This document shows positions 52,553 through 61,800 of a DNA stretch of 64,000 bases, piece by piece. The translations under genes were made by a program, and so were the position numbers. How positions within the stretch are numbered: position 1 is the first letter of the stretch; each line of letters opens with the position of its first letter. The DNA lies in contig CAWCSA010000023.1 in the NCBI GenBank assembly GCA_963798015.1, positions 496,001 through 560,000 of the forward strand, given 5' to 3'. This DNA is from Roseiarcus sp963798015. Lineage in GTDB: Bacteria; Pseudomonadota; Alphaproteobacteria; Rhizobiales; Beijerinckiaceae. The notes beneath the pieces were generated by a model. The model saw nothing but the letters and a program-made list of their open reading frames with translations, was not told where the DNA came from and did not search any database.

Positions 52553-53016
52553 CAGATTGCTCCTCCGACGGCTGCATCGTCACGCGGGCGGCGGGGAGGG
52601 CGATCTCCCCGATCACCCCGATCACCCCGGTCGCCGCGATCCGGCCGATCCCCACGCGGTCCACGCGGTCCGCGATCGTCGCGATCGCTCTCCTCGCGCT
52701 TGCGCAGCATAGCCGACGGTCCGGCCTCATGCTCGTCGACGCGAATGGTGAGATAGCGGATGACGTCCTCATTGAGGCCCAACAGGCGCTCGACCTCGAC
52801 CACCGCCTCGGAAGGCGCGGCAATGTTCAGAAGCGTGAAATGAGCCTTGCGGTTCTTCTTGATGCGGAAGGCAAGTGACTTCAGACCCCAAGGCTCGACC
52901 TTGGTGACGGCGCCGCCGAGGGAGGCGATCTTCGTCTTGATCTCCTCCGTCAGCGCCTCGACTTGCTGCTGCGTGACGTCCTGGCGCGCCAGGAATATAT
53001 GCTCATAGAGAGCCAT
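52552..53016 (-). CDS. rpsF: 30S ribosomal protein S6
   Basis: 154 aa. MALYEHIFLARQDVTQQQVE, GGAVTKVEPWGLKSLAFRIK, KNRKAHFTLLNIAAPSEAVV, RLLGLNEDVIRYLTIRVDEH: complete S6 fold. The C-terminal ~45 residues are a charged, repetitive tail built on RGDRGD-type units (DRPDRGDRGDRGDRGDRPPR), encoded by near-identical GATCNCCNCGATC-like repeats (52600-52690). Such Arg/Asp tails are usual in Rhizobiales S6 but vary in length. First gene of the operon. Confidence 0.97.
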   Translation of the reverse strand: MALYEHIFLARQDVTQQQVEALTEEIKTKIASLGGAVTKVEPWGLKSLAFRIKKNRKAHFTLLNIAAPSEAVVEVERLLGLNEDVIRYLTIRVDEHEAGPSAMLRKREESDRDDRGPRGPRGDRPDRGDRGDRGDRGDRPPRRPRDDAAVGGAI

Positions 53017-53049
53017 TTTGGGCCTTTCCTATTTCAACCGCGTCCCACG

Positions 53050-53090
53050 CGGAGCCCTTCGAGCCCGGGAAAGGCTCGAACGTTCGAAGG
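53050..53090 (-). promoter_or_regulatory. Hairpin in the rpsF leader
   Basis: Inverted repeat TTCGAGCC (53058-53065) and GGCTCGAA (53073-53080) with a 7-base loop, followed by a palindrome TCGAACGTTCGA. It lies ~40-65 bases upstream of the rpsF start, where autoregulatory S6:S18-binding leaders occur in other bacteria. I could not confirm the S6:S18 RNA motif by eye. Confidence 0.3.
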
Positions 53091-53266
53091 CGGGAACACG
53101 GGAGGACGGGCGCTTGAGCCCTGCAGCGCGCTCGCTGTGAAGTAAGCGCGCGGCCCTCCGTTCAGCCCCCGGCGGGACGCAACGAGGTCGCCCTCATACA
53201 GAGACTTGAGGTCCGCGGCAAGGAAAAATCCGCACCCGACCGCGCGGCGCCATCGACTGCTGGACT

Positions 53267-53512
53267 TTACTGCTTCCGCTCAAGGATGCCGGACTGCGGG
53301 GCCTGATCGGATTCTCCACAGGCTTTCATCAGATCGTCCAAGGTTTCAAATTCCTTATCCCCGGGCAACGACTCCAACACCTCGAGTACGTCTTGGCCGG
53401 CGCCATTGTCTCGAGCTCGCACCAGCAGATCTTCCTTGGACGCCGGGAAATGAGCTCTCGCGAGATGATGCGTGGCGTTCGCGGGTGAATTACCGCCAAG
53501 TCCTTGCGTCAT
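53267..53512 (-). CDS. DUF2795-type small protein
   Basis: 81 aa from the ATG at 53512 (MTQGLGGNSPANATHHLARA), which has GGAGA 6-7 bases upstream. The core HFPASKEDLLVRARDNGAGQ, DVLEVLESLPGDKEFETLDD fits the DUF2795 pattern (a short helical module of unknown function, often stress-linked). Gly-Asn-rich head and charged tail, cytoplasmic. An in-frame upstream ATG exists without a ribosome-binding site. Confidence 0.75.
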   Translation of the reverse strand: MTQGLGGNSPANATHHLARAHFPASKEDLLVRARDNGAGQDVLEVLESLPGDKEFETLDDLMKACGESDQAPQSGILERKQ

Positions 53513-53678
53513 GATCATTCTCCATAGAGACTCGCGTAGAAACTCGCTCGGTTGCACAGGGTTCCAAACGAAACGGCGTGCACATTTCACGATGGTCGCG
53601 CTGGGGGAACGCCGCAAAAGGCCAAAAAAGGCCCACGCGCTCGACTAGGCGCGCCCGGTCAGGTGCGACCGCTACGCC

Positions 53679-54449
53679 TTAGTCGGGAGCTTTGAAGCTG
53701 AGGATGCGGTCCGAGGGGAAATCATAAAGCTTGCCCGTCTCGGTCCACCCGGGCGAGCACATCTCGACAATCTTCGGCGCGAGTTCGTCAGGCGTTCGCA
53801 ACGTATGCGGATCTTCCCCAGGCATTGCGGTCGCGCGCATGCGGGTGCGCAGGGGTCCCGGATTGATCAGCATGACCCGGACGTTTGACGTGTTGAGAGT
53901 CTCCGCGGCGTAGGTGCGGGCGAGGGCGTCGAGTGCTGCTTTGGAAATCGCGTACGGTCCCCAATAGGCGCGCAGATCGGCCCGGCTCGCTGCGCCGGAA
54001 GTTATGAACGCGACGCGTCCTGCGTCCGACAAACGAAGCAGCGGGTCGAGCGACCGAATAAGGCGCCAGTTGGCGGTTACGTTGACCGCCATCACGTCGT
54101 CCCATGTTTTTGGATCAAGCTGATGCAAGGGGGTCAACAGACCAAGAACGGCGGCATTGCCGACAAAGGCGTCGAGGCGGCCCCATCGGCGACTGAGAGC
54201 TTCGCCCAGCCGATCGATGGCGGCGAAATCACGCAAATCCATCGGAACCAAGGTCGTCGCCTCAGGCTCTTCGGGCCGGAGCGCTCGAATTTCGTCGTCC
54301 AGTTCCTCAAGGCCGCCCTGGGTGCGGGCCAGCGCCACGACATGGGCGCCCGACTTGGCCAAGGCGAGAGCCGCGGCGCGGCCAATGCCGCGAGAGGCCC
54401 CAGTCACCAGCGCGATCCGGGGCGGTTCGTCGTAGTTCGACGCACTCAA
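53679..54449 (-). CDS. Short-chain dehydrogenase/reductase
   Basis: 256 aa Rossmann-fold SDR of the classical type: cofactor loop RIALVTGASRGIGRAAALAL (residues 11-30), VGNAAVLG (NAAG-like), catalytic Ser151, Tyr166 and Lys170 (ITSGAASRADLRAYWGPYAI). The Arg after the Gly motif (TGASRG) suggests NADP preference. Substrate unknown. Monocistronic, divergent from ihfA. Confidence 0.9.
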   Translation of the reverse strand: MSASNYDEPPRIALVTGASRGIGRAAALALAKSGAHVVALARTQGGLEELDDEIRALRPEEPEATTLVPMDLRDFAAIDRLGEALSRRWGRLDAFVGNAAVLGLLTPLHQLDPKTWDDVMAVNVTANWRLIRSLDPLLRLSDAGRVAFITSGAASRADLRAYWGPYAISKAALDALARTYAAETLNTSNVRVMLINPGPLRTRMRATAMPGEDPHTLRTPDELAPKIVEMCSPGWTETGKLYDFPSDRILSFKAPD

Positions 54450-54725
54450 TCGACACTCCTTGCATCATTTGCTAGGCTTGCCTATGGGGCATGGTTGCGG
54501 GAGGACGCAAGACGACGGGGGGCCGGGTCGCACCAGCGCCGGTTGCGGCGGTGCGACAAACGTGGATTTTCTAATCCACAGATTATAGGCTCGACCCCTC
54601 AGGGACTGCCGGGACGAATAAAAGGGTCCGATCCGGATCGGACACGAGTGGCCGGCGTGCGTTTGAGGGCCTGCGCGGTCAAGGGCTGACATTGCGCGGG
54701 AGGGGGAAATTGAGTGGGGCTCGAT

Positions 54726-55061
54726 ATGGCGAACGCTAGGGTTGGCGGCGAATTTGGAAGGACCGTGACTCGCGCCGATTTGTCGGAAATCGTTTATCAA
54801 AAGATCGGATTGTCGCGCACAGAGTCGGCGGAGCTGGTTCAATCGGTTCTCGACGAGATTTGCGATGCGGCCGCACGCGGCGAAACGATCAAGCTGTCCG
54901 GCTTTGGATCGTTCGTCGTCCGCTCCAAGGGCGAGCGCGTGGGGCGCAATCCCAAGACCGGGGTCGAGGTGCCGATCCTTCCGCGCAGGGTGATGGTGTT
55001 CAAGCCGTCAAATGTGCTGAAGGCGAAGATCAACGGACGCGACGAACCGGAAAAGGAGTAG
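54726..55061 (+). CDS. ihfA: Integration host factor, alpha subunit
   Basis: 111 aa DNA-bending protein. GRTVTRADLSEIVYQKIGLS, VLDEICDAAARGETIKLSGF, GSFVVRSKGERVGRNPKTGV and EVPILPRRVMVFKPSNVLKA show the HU/IHF beta-arm with the intercalating Pro (NPKTG). The ATG at 54726 (MANARVGGEF) is preferred; a GTG at 54714 is possible. It forms the IHF heterodimer with IhfB, encoded elsewhere. In Rhizobiales it is always followed by the MerR gene seen here. Confidence 0.95.
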   Translation: MANARVGGEFGRTVTRADLSEIVYQKIGLSRTESAELVQSVLDEICDAAARGETIKLSGFGSFVVRSKGERVGRNPKTGVEVPILPRRVMVFKPSNVLKAKINGRDEPEKE

Positions 55062-55142
55062 GGCGCTCCCGCTTCCGCAACTGCCGCTCTGGCGTTCCGG
55101 CGCCGTTCGGGGGATAGTGATTCATCGCCAAACGGAGGCGCC

Positions 55143-55631
55143 ATGATTCTCACGCCGCAGGCGCCAGCGAGCCCGCCAATGGAGAAGAGCCCGGAAGCCT
55201 ATCGAACAATCCGCGAAGTCGCCGACTCGTTGGATTTGCCACAGCATGTGCTCCGCTTCTGGGAGACCCGCTTTCCCCAAATCCGGCCGCTCAAGCGGGC
55301 CGGGGGGAGGCGTTATTATCGCCCTGATGACCTTGAGCGGCTCAGGATCATCAAGCGTCTGCTGTATGACGAAGGCTACACGATTAAGGGCGTCCAGAAG
55401 TTGTTCAAGGAGCAGGGCGTTCAGGCCCTGTCGGCCGTCGCTCTGTCGCCTGTTGGACCGCCCATGGACGCGCCGAGCCGCGCCGAGGCTCCCGCGTGGA
55501 CTCAGGAAGATCCCGGCGCGCCAGAAACCCGTCCCAGGATCGCGGGCGATGAGCTTGCGGCGCTGCGCGAAGCACTGGCCGAAATTATGGAGGCCCAACG
55601 AATCCTTGCCCAAGCGAGCGCGGCGTCGTGA
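55143..55631 (+). CDS. MerR-family transcriptional regulator
   Basis: 162 aa. The winged-helix DNA-binding domain starts near residue 20: YRTIREVADSLDLPQHVLRF, WETRFPQIRPLKRAGGRRYY, RPDDLERLRIIKRLLYDEGY. No metal-binding Cys in the C-terminal part, which is Ala/Pro-rich. A conserved ihfA neighbour in alphaproteobacteria; target genes unknown. ATG at 55143 follows CGGAGGCGCC. Confidence 0.92.
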   Translation: MILTPQAPASPPMEKSPEAYRTIREVADSLDLPQHVLRFWETRFPQIRPLKRAGGRRYYRPDDLERLRIIKRLLYDEGYTIKGVQKLFKEQGVQALSAVALSPVGPPMDAPSRAEAPAWTQEDPGAPETRPRIAGDELAALREALAEIMEAQRILAQASAAS

Positions 55632-55691
55632 TGCAATGTGTGGAAGCGCCACATTGCGCGGCGTCGCGACGGCCCCTATAAGGAGCGCCGT

Positions 55692-55769
55692 CGGAGTGTA
55701 GCGCAGCCCGGTTAGCGCACTAGTCTGGGGGACTAGGGGTCGTGGGTTCGAATCCCGCCACTCCGACCA
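55692..55769 (+). tRNA. tRNA-Pro(GGG)
   Basis: A 78-base cloverleaf including encoded CCA: acceptor CGGAGTG/CACTCCG, D arm with GGTTA loop, anticodon stem CTAGT/ACTAG around loop CTGGGGG (anticodon GGG), T arm GTGGG-TTCGAAT-CCCGC, then ACCA. Reads CCC/CCU proline codons. Lies 60 bases past merR. Confidence 0.97.
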
Positions 55770-55819
55770 TTTCAACGAGCTGAGGGCCAAAGACCGTGTT
55801 CTCGCGCGGGGCCTCCACT

Positions 55820-57406
55820 TCAGTTAGCGACGTGGCTCTTCCCCCGCGCCGAGGCAATATCGGCAAGCAATTCTTCGAGCCGGTCCATCGTCACCGGCTT
55901 TACCAGATGGTGATTGAATCCTGATTCGCCGGGCGCCGCGCGAGCTTGGATCGGGCCCCATCCGGTCTGCGCAATGATCACCGTATCGTCGAAGAGGGGC
56001 TGCTCGCGAAGAGCGCGACAGACGGCGTAACCGTCCATGCCAGGCATCCCGATATCGAGCAGGATGGCGTCGGGCCGGTATTCGTGCGCCGTCTGAATGG
56101 CGAGCTTACCTTCATGGACCATCCGATAGTCGTGACCGATCGTCTCCATCATCCAGCCGATCGTCTGCGCGACATCGACATTGTCGTCCACGATCAGGAC
56201 CTTCAGCGCGGTCTCATGTGACGACTGACGTAAATCCGGCTCAGTCGCATCTGGCGCCGCTGGCGCAAACTCCATCACAGGCAGGCGCAGCCGGAAGGCG
56301 CTGCCCTTGCCGGGGCCGGCGCTTTCGGCCGTGATGGATCCGCCATGCATCTCCACAAGCTGCTTCACGAGGGCGAGACCGATTCCGAGGCCGCCACGTG
56401 AGCGATCCAAATTGTCGCGAACCTGAGTGAAGAGATCGAAAACCCGCGGAAGCATGTCGGAAGGTATGCCGACGCCATTGTCAGAAACGGTCACAACGGC
56501 CTCGTTTCCTTCTCGTCGCGTTGAAAGAAGGATTGCGCCGCCCTCGGGGGTATATTTCGCCGCGTTGTTGAGAAGGTTGCTGACGACCTGAGACAGTCGC
56601 ATCAGGTCGGCGTCCAGCCAGACCGGAGCCTCCGGCATATCGAGCTTAAGTTCGTGACGACCCGCATTGATCAGCGGATTGCTTGCGTCAACGGCTGTCT
56701 TAACGACCTCGCTCAACGCGACGCGCTCTTTCCGAAGTTCGATCTTGCCCTGGCTCACTCTCGACACATCCAGGAGATCGTCGACCAACCGCACAAGATG
56801 CGAGAGCTGTCGGTCCATCACGTCGCGGATCTCTCCGGCGTTTGGCGCTGTCGGAGACGTCCGCAGGACGTCCAGCCCGTTGCGTATCGGGGCGAGCGGA
56901 TTGCGTAACTCATGGGCGAGCGTGGCCAGAAATTCATCCTTGCGCCTATCCGCTTCCGTAAGCGCCGCGGCATAGGACTTGAGTTCGTCGCGTTGGGCAG
57001 CGATCTGGTTGCGCTGCTGGTGGAGTTCGAAGAACACGCTGGCTTTGCTGCGCAGAATGTCAGGCTCGATAGGCTTGTTGAGGAAGTCCACGGCGCCGGC
57101 TTCGTATCCGCGGAATCTGCGTTGACGATCGGCAGCTCCGGCCGTGAGAAAGATGATCGGCGCCCGGCGGGTTCGTTCGGTTCCCCGCATCAGCTCGGCG
57201 AGTTCGTAGCCGTCCATCTCCGGCATCTGCACGTCGAGAATGGCGAGCGCGACGTCGTATTCGAGGAGCCGCTCCAGCGCTTCGGGTCCCGAGCGCGCCT
57301 TGAGCAGCACAAGCCCGTCGCGCCGCAGGAGGCCTTCCAGCGACAGCAGGTTTTCCTCAAGGTCGTCAACGAGCAAAAAATAGACGGGTCCGATCTCGGA
57401 CGTCAT
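55820..57406 (-). CDS. Hybrid histidine kinase: REC-HisKA-HATPase-REC
   Basis: 528 aa, soluble. Receiver 1 at residues ~8-125 with phospho-acceptor Asp58 (VALAILDVQMPEMDGYELAE). HisKA with His165 in FLATLAHELRNPLAPIRNGL. HATPase at ~265-385 (VVSNLLNNAAKYTPEGGAIL, DNGVGIP, GLGIGLALVKQLVEMHGGSI). Receiver 2 at ~405-520 (DAILLDIGMPGMDGYAVCRA). Having an input receiver means it can be driven by another kinase, most simply the CHASE3 hybrid kinase of the same operon. The start overlaps the cheB stop by 4 bases. Confidence 0.92.
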   Translation of the reverse strand: MTSEIGPVYFLLVDDLEENLLSLEGLLRRDGLVLLKARSGPEALERLLEYDVALAILDVQMPEMDGYELAELMRGTERTRRAPIIFLTAGAADRQRRFRGYEAGAVDFLNKPIEPDILRSKASVFFELHQQRNQIAAQRDELKSYAAALTEADRRKDEFLATLAHELRNPLAPIRNGLDVLRTSPTAPNAGEIRDVMDRQLSHLVRLVDDLLDVSRVSQGKIELRKERVALSEVVKTAVDASNPLINAGRHELKLDMPEAPVWLDADLMRLSQVVSNLLNNAAKYTPEGGAILLSTRREGNEAVVTVSDNGVGIPSDMLPRVFDLFTQVRDNLDRSRGGLGIGLALVKQLVEMHGGSITAESAGPGKGSAFRLRLPVMEFAPAAPDATEPDLRQSSHETALKVLIVDDNVDVAQTIGWMMETIGHDYRMVHEGKLAIQTAHEYRPDAILLDIGMPGMDGYAVCRALREQPLFDDTVIIAQTGWGPIQARAAPGESGFNHHLVKPVTMDRLEELLADIASARGKSHVAN

Positions 57407-57978
57407 CGGGCTCCAACCTCCCGCAGATACGCGGCGATCTCGTTCAGCGGCAGAACGCGAGCGTCGGGGCAGGTCGCGATGGCGGCTTCCGGCATCGCGA
57501 CCGCATAGGCGCTCTCCGGACTCTGTACGACCGCCACGCCGCCTGCTTCGACCACAGCCTTAAGGCCTTTTGCGCCATCGCTGTTGGCTCCGGTAAGCAC
57601 CACCCCGATCAGACCGCCGCCGAAGGCGTCAGCCGCGCTCTCAAACAGAACGTCGATCGAGGGACGCGAAAACAGGACCGGCTCGTCGTCCGACAACGAC
57701 AGGCGCTTATCCTGTTCGACCAGGAGATGATAGTCGGGCGGGGCGAAGTAGGCGACTCCAGGTTCGACAGGCTCCTTGTCCTCGGCTTCGCGCACTCGAA
57801 TTGCGCAGCGTGCACGCAGAAGCTCGGCGACCAAGCTGGTCTTACCCGCCGGAAGATGAACAACAATCAGAATCGGCAGGCGATAATCCGCCGGCAGGCC
57901 GGGCAGGAGGCTGGAGAGCACCTCCAGCGCCCCAGCCGACGCGCCAATCACGACCGCCTGCGGAGCAAGTCCGCTCAC
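57403..57978 (-). CDS. cheB: CheB-type protein-glutamate methylesterase, catalytic domain only
   Basis: 191 aa, just the CheB C-terminal domain with no receiver. The catalytic triad is present: Ser14 in VVIGASAGALEVL, His in LIVVHLPAGKTSLVAELL and Asp in VVLTGANSDGAKGLKAVVEA. In chemotaxis it demethylates receptor glutamates, but no chemoreceptor or cheA/W lies here. Overlaps cheR by 4 bases and precedes the REC-kinase gene. Its likely substrate in this operon is unknown. Confidence 0.92.
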   Translation of the reverse strand: MSGLAPQAVVIGASAGALEVLSSLLPGLPADYRLPILIVVHLPAGKTSLVAELLRARCAIRVREAEDKEPVEPGVAYFAPPDYHLLVEQDKRLSLSDDEPVLFSRPSIDVLFESAADAFGGGLIGVVLTGANSDGAKGLKAVVEAGGVAVVQSPESAYAVAMPEAAIATCPDARVLPLNEIAAYLREVGAR

Positions 57979-58799
57979 GGGCCGCTCCGCTTCTGATAAA
58001 TTCGCTCGTCTTTCGCGAACTCGACAAATGCGTTCGCATATTCCGTGAAACGAAGGCTCTCCTTCGCGCCAATTCCGAGAAACGCTCTGCGCGCAAGTGA
58101 GTCCCTAAATAATCCAACCGCGCGGTTCTGCAACGCCTTATCGAAATAGATCAGCACGTTTCTACACGATATAAGGTTCATTTCGCCGAATGAAGCGTCG
58201 GTCACCAGGCTGTGGTCGGAAAACACCACACGCTGACGAAGGCCCCTGCTAAAGGAAGCGCGGCCATACGCTGCAGTGTAATAGTCTGATAGAGACGACT
58301 TTCCGCCTGACTGGCGATGGTTCTCCGTAAACATTTTGATGCGATCGAGTTCGTAGATGCCGATCTCGGCCTTTGTCAGGGCCTCTTGATTGACGTCGGT
58401 CGCATAGAACAATGTCCGGTCTTCGAGACCCTCTTCGCGGAACAGAATCACAAAGGAATAAAGCTCTTCGCCCGCACTACAACCGGCGATCCAGACTTTC
58501 AGCGAAGGGTAGGTGCGGAGGTGGGGAATGACCCTCTTCCGAATCGTCCGGAAATAGGCGGGATCGCGAAACATCTCGCTGACCTGAACCGTCAGATATC
58601 CAACGAGCTTCGGCAACATCGCAGAGTCGCGCAGCAACCGGTCCTGCATGGCGGAGGTGGTCGCAAAACCCAGGTCATCACGAGCCCGCTTCAGGCGCCG
58701 CTTCAGCGAAGCCATCGCGTAACCGCGAAAGTCAAAATGGTACTTCTGGAACATCGCCTCCAGCAGCAACCGAATCTCTATTTCCTCAGTCTTATCCAC
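57975..58799 (-). CDS. cheR: CheR-type protein-glutamate methyltransferase
   Basis: 274 aa. N-terminal CheR helical domain (FQKYHFDFRGYAMASLKRRL, residues ~18-37) and the SAM-binding domain with LKVWIAGCSAGEELYSFVIL, LFYATDVNQEALTKAEIGIY, and NLISCRNVLIYFDKALQNRA. Uses SAM to methylate glutamate side chains. Stop overlaps cheB; start is 12 bases after the hybrid kinase stop. Part of a CheRB-kinase signalling operon rather than a flagellar chemotaxis cluster. Confidence 0.93.
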   Translation of the reverse strand: MDKTEEIEIRLLLEAMFQKYHFDFRGYAMASLKRRLKRARDDLGFATTSAMQDRLLRDSAMLPKLVGYLTVQVSEMFRDPAYFRTIRKRVIPHLRTYPSLKVWIAGCSAGEELYSFVILFREEGLEDRTLFYATDVNQEALTKAEIGIYELDRIKMFTENHRQSGGKSSLSDYYTAAYGRASFSRGLRQRVVFSDHSLVTDASFGEMNLISCRNVLIYFDKALQNRAVGLFRDSLARRAFLGIGAKESLRFTEYANAFVEFAKDERIYQKRSGP

Positions 58800-58811
58800 C
58801 GCGCCGTCCGA

Positions 58812-61800
58812 TCACCTGTTAGGCATCCATACGCGGATGAGTGACAGCAGCTTCTCGACGTCGAGGGGCTTCGCCATATAATCGTTGGCGCCGGCTGAGA
58901 GGCATCGCTCCTGATCGTCGGGCATGGCCTTTGCTGTCAACATGATGATCGGCAGCTTTCTCCAGTCGGGGTTCTGGCGGATCTTCTCCGTCGCTATCAG
59001 GCCGTCCATCACCGGCATCATGACATCCATCAGGACGAGGTCGATCGCGCTGCCTTCCTTGAAGGATTTATCGATCTCCTCGATGGCCTCGCGGCCATTT
59101 CGTGCAATCTGAACGCGCGCGCCACGCGGTTCGAGAACGCTTGTCAGAGAGTAAACGTTCCGCACATCATCCTCGACCACAAGGATCCGCCGTCCTTCGA
59201 GCAACGCATCGCGGTTGCGCGCCTGGCGGATCATCCTCTGTTGTTCGTCCGGAAGGTCGGAAATGACCTGATGCAGGAATAGGCTAACCTCATCGAGAAG
59301 CCGCTCGGGTGATTTCGCGCCCTTGATGATGATCGACTTCGAGTAGCGGCGCAGTCTCTGTTCTTCCTCGCCGGAAAGATCGCGGCCGGTGTAAACAATG
59401 ACCGGCGGAAAGGAATAGGCGCCTTCCTGGCTCAAGGTTTCGAGCAGCGAATATCCGGACGCGTCCGGGAGAGAAAGGTCGAGGACCATGCAGTCGAAAG
59501 TTTGGTTCTTGAGAAGAAGGAGGCACTCCGCGGCAGTGGCCGCCGCCACGGTCTCGACCTCGTGCGAGCCCAACAGTCGGCGCACCGCGTCACGCTGAAC
59601 CGCATCATCTTCAACGATGAGCACTCGGCGCATTCGCTGCGCGAGCTTCGTCTCGAGCTTCTTGAGAACCTCGGTTAAGTCCTCATGTTTCACCGGCTTC
59701 AACGCGTAGCCAATCGCGCCGAGCGAAAGGGCCGTTTGCGCGCTGTCGGTGGCCGAAACCACATGAACCGGAATGTGGCGGGTGCGAACGTCTCGCTTCA
59801 GCCGATCGAGCACCCAAAGGCCGGAATGGTCCGGCAAACCCACGTCCAGCACGACCGCGCTTGGAAGGACTTCGGTGGCGAGCGCGAGCGCCTCGGTCGC
59901 GCTGCCGGCGACAAGGCATTCGAACCCCATCTCGTGCGAGAGATCCCGAAGGATGCGAGCGAAACTCTGGTCGTCCTCGACGATCAAAAGCACCCGCCTC
60001 TGACCGGTGAGCCGCTCCCGATCGTCCTCGACGTGCCGCTCCGGCCTTCGAGTTGCAGCAGGCGCCGCGACTGGCTGCGGCGTCTCGATAGCGAGCGGGG
60101 CAGGGGGCGCTCGCGGCGCCTCCGCCCGCGGCTGCACTTTCGCGGCGCTAAAGGTTTCGGGAACGAGGACTGTGAACGTGCTGCCCTGACCCTCCACGCT
60201 TCTGAGCGCAAGCGTTCCGCCAAGCAGACGGACAAGCTCCCGGCAGATCGACAGCCCGAGGCCGGTGCCGCCGTACTTGCGGCTGATCGTTCCATCCGCC
60301 TGCCTGAAAGGTTCAAACACGGTGTTCTGCTTGTCTTCGGAGATGCCGATGCCGGTGTCCGCGACCGACAGCGCGATCTGGCCTTCGGAGGCGCGCCGGA
60401 CGCTCAACTCCACCTTGCCCTGCTCAGTGAACTTGAATGCGTTCGACAGCAGGTTCCGCAACACCTGCTCGAGTCTTTGATCGTCGGTCTCGATGTAAGC
60501 TGGGCATTCGGGCGCCACTTCGACCCGAAACTCCAAATTTTTCTTCTTCGCAATCGGCGTGAAGAGGTTCGTTAGATCTTTGGTCAGCCGCGCGAGAGCA
60601 AGCGGCTCAGGCTTGATCTCCATGTGTCCTGCCTCGATCTTCGAGAGGTCGAGGATGTCATTGATGAGAATCAGCAAATCGTTGCCCGACGATTGGATCG
60701 TCAGGGCGTAACGCACCTGCTCCTCGCTCAGCCGCCCGGCCTCATTGTCGCCGAGGAGCTTGGCGAGGATCAGCAGCGAGTTCAGGGGCGTCCTGAGTTC
60801 GTGCGACATGTTCGCCAGGAAATCAGTTTTGTACTGGCTTGCCTGCTCGAGTTCGCGAGCCCTGAGCCGCACGATCTCGTTCACACGCTCCAGGTCGTCG
60901 CGTTGGCTCTCGAGCTGCTGCGTCTGCTCTTCGAGCTGCGAATTTGTCTGCTCGAGTTCGGCTTGCTGGAGTTCGAGGCGAGATTGCGACTCCCTCAGCG
61001 CTCGGCCCTGCTCTTCGAGTTCCTCGTTCGATACCCTGAGCTCCTCTCCCTGCGCCTGAAGCTCTTCGGCTTGACGTTGCGTTTCTTCAAGAAAGTTCTG
61101 AAGCTCCGCGCGATAATTGGCGGAACGGACGGCAATGCCGATTCCCTCCGACATCTGTTCGAGAAGGGAGAGCGCGTCTTCCTTGAGCGGGTGGACGAAT
61201 CCGAACTCCAGCACAGCGTTCGTCGACCCGTCCACGTATGCGGGGGCGATAACCAGGTGCCGCGGCTTGCCTTCCCCGAACGCCGAACCGATCGCAAGAT
61301 AGCCGTCGGGGACGTCGCGAACGAGAATTGATCGGCCCTCGACCGCCGCCTGCCCGAGCAGGCCCTCGCCGCTGGCAAAATGATCCAGAATCTTCGCTTC
61401 TGCAGGGACGCCATAAGTCGACATGCGGCGATAGGGGCCGTTCCTGTCTCTCGAGAAAGCAGCGCCAGCGTGAGCGTCGAGATATCGGCACAGGTAGCTT
61501 AGGATGTTATCGCCGAGCTGGTTGATTGGCTGGTCGCCGAGCATCGCCTTCGAGAGCCCGACGCGACCAGTCTGAAGCCAATCCTCTTGGCGTCTGGCGG
61601 CTTCCGAGCGAAGGATCAGAAAGCCCACGAGTCCGGTCAGGCCGAGACCGAGAAGGCTGGAAATGATGCCGCTAGCGATCGCCTTCCAATAGGAATCGGC
61701 CATTTCGGCCAGCCGCACCTCGCGCAGGCCAACCTCCTCGTGCTCCATCGTCGAAACGTCGGCGCGGATCTCATCCATATCTTGTTTGCCGCGGCCACTC

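Noticed and set aside
53017..53150. S6:S18 leader RNA motif
   Set aside because: A hairpin is present, but I could not match the conserved bulge and box by eye, so it is listed only as a low-confidence hairpin.
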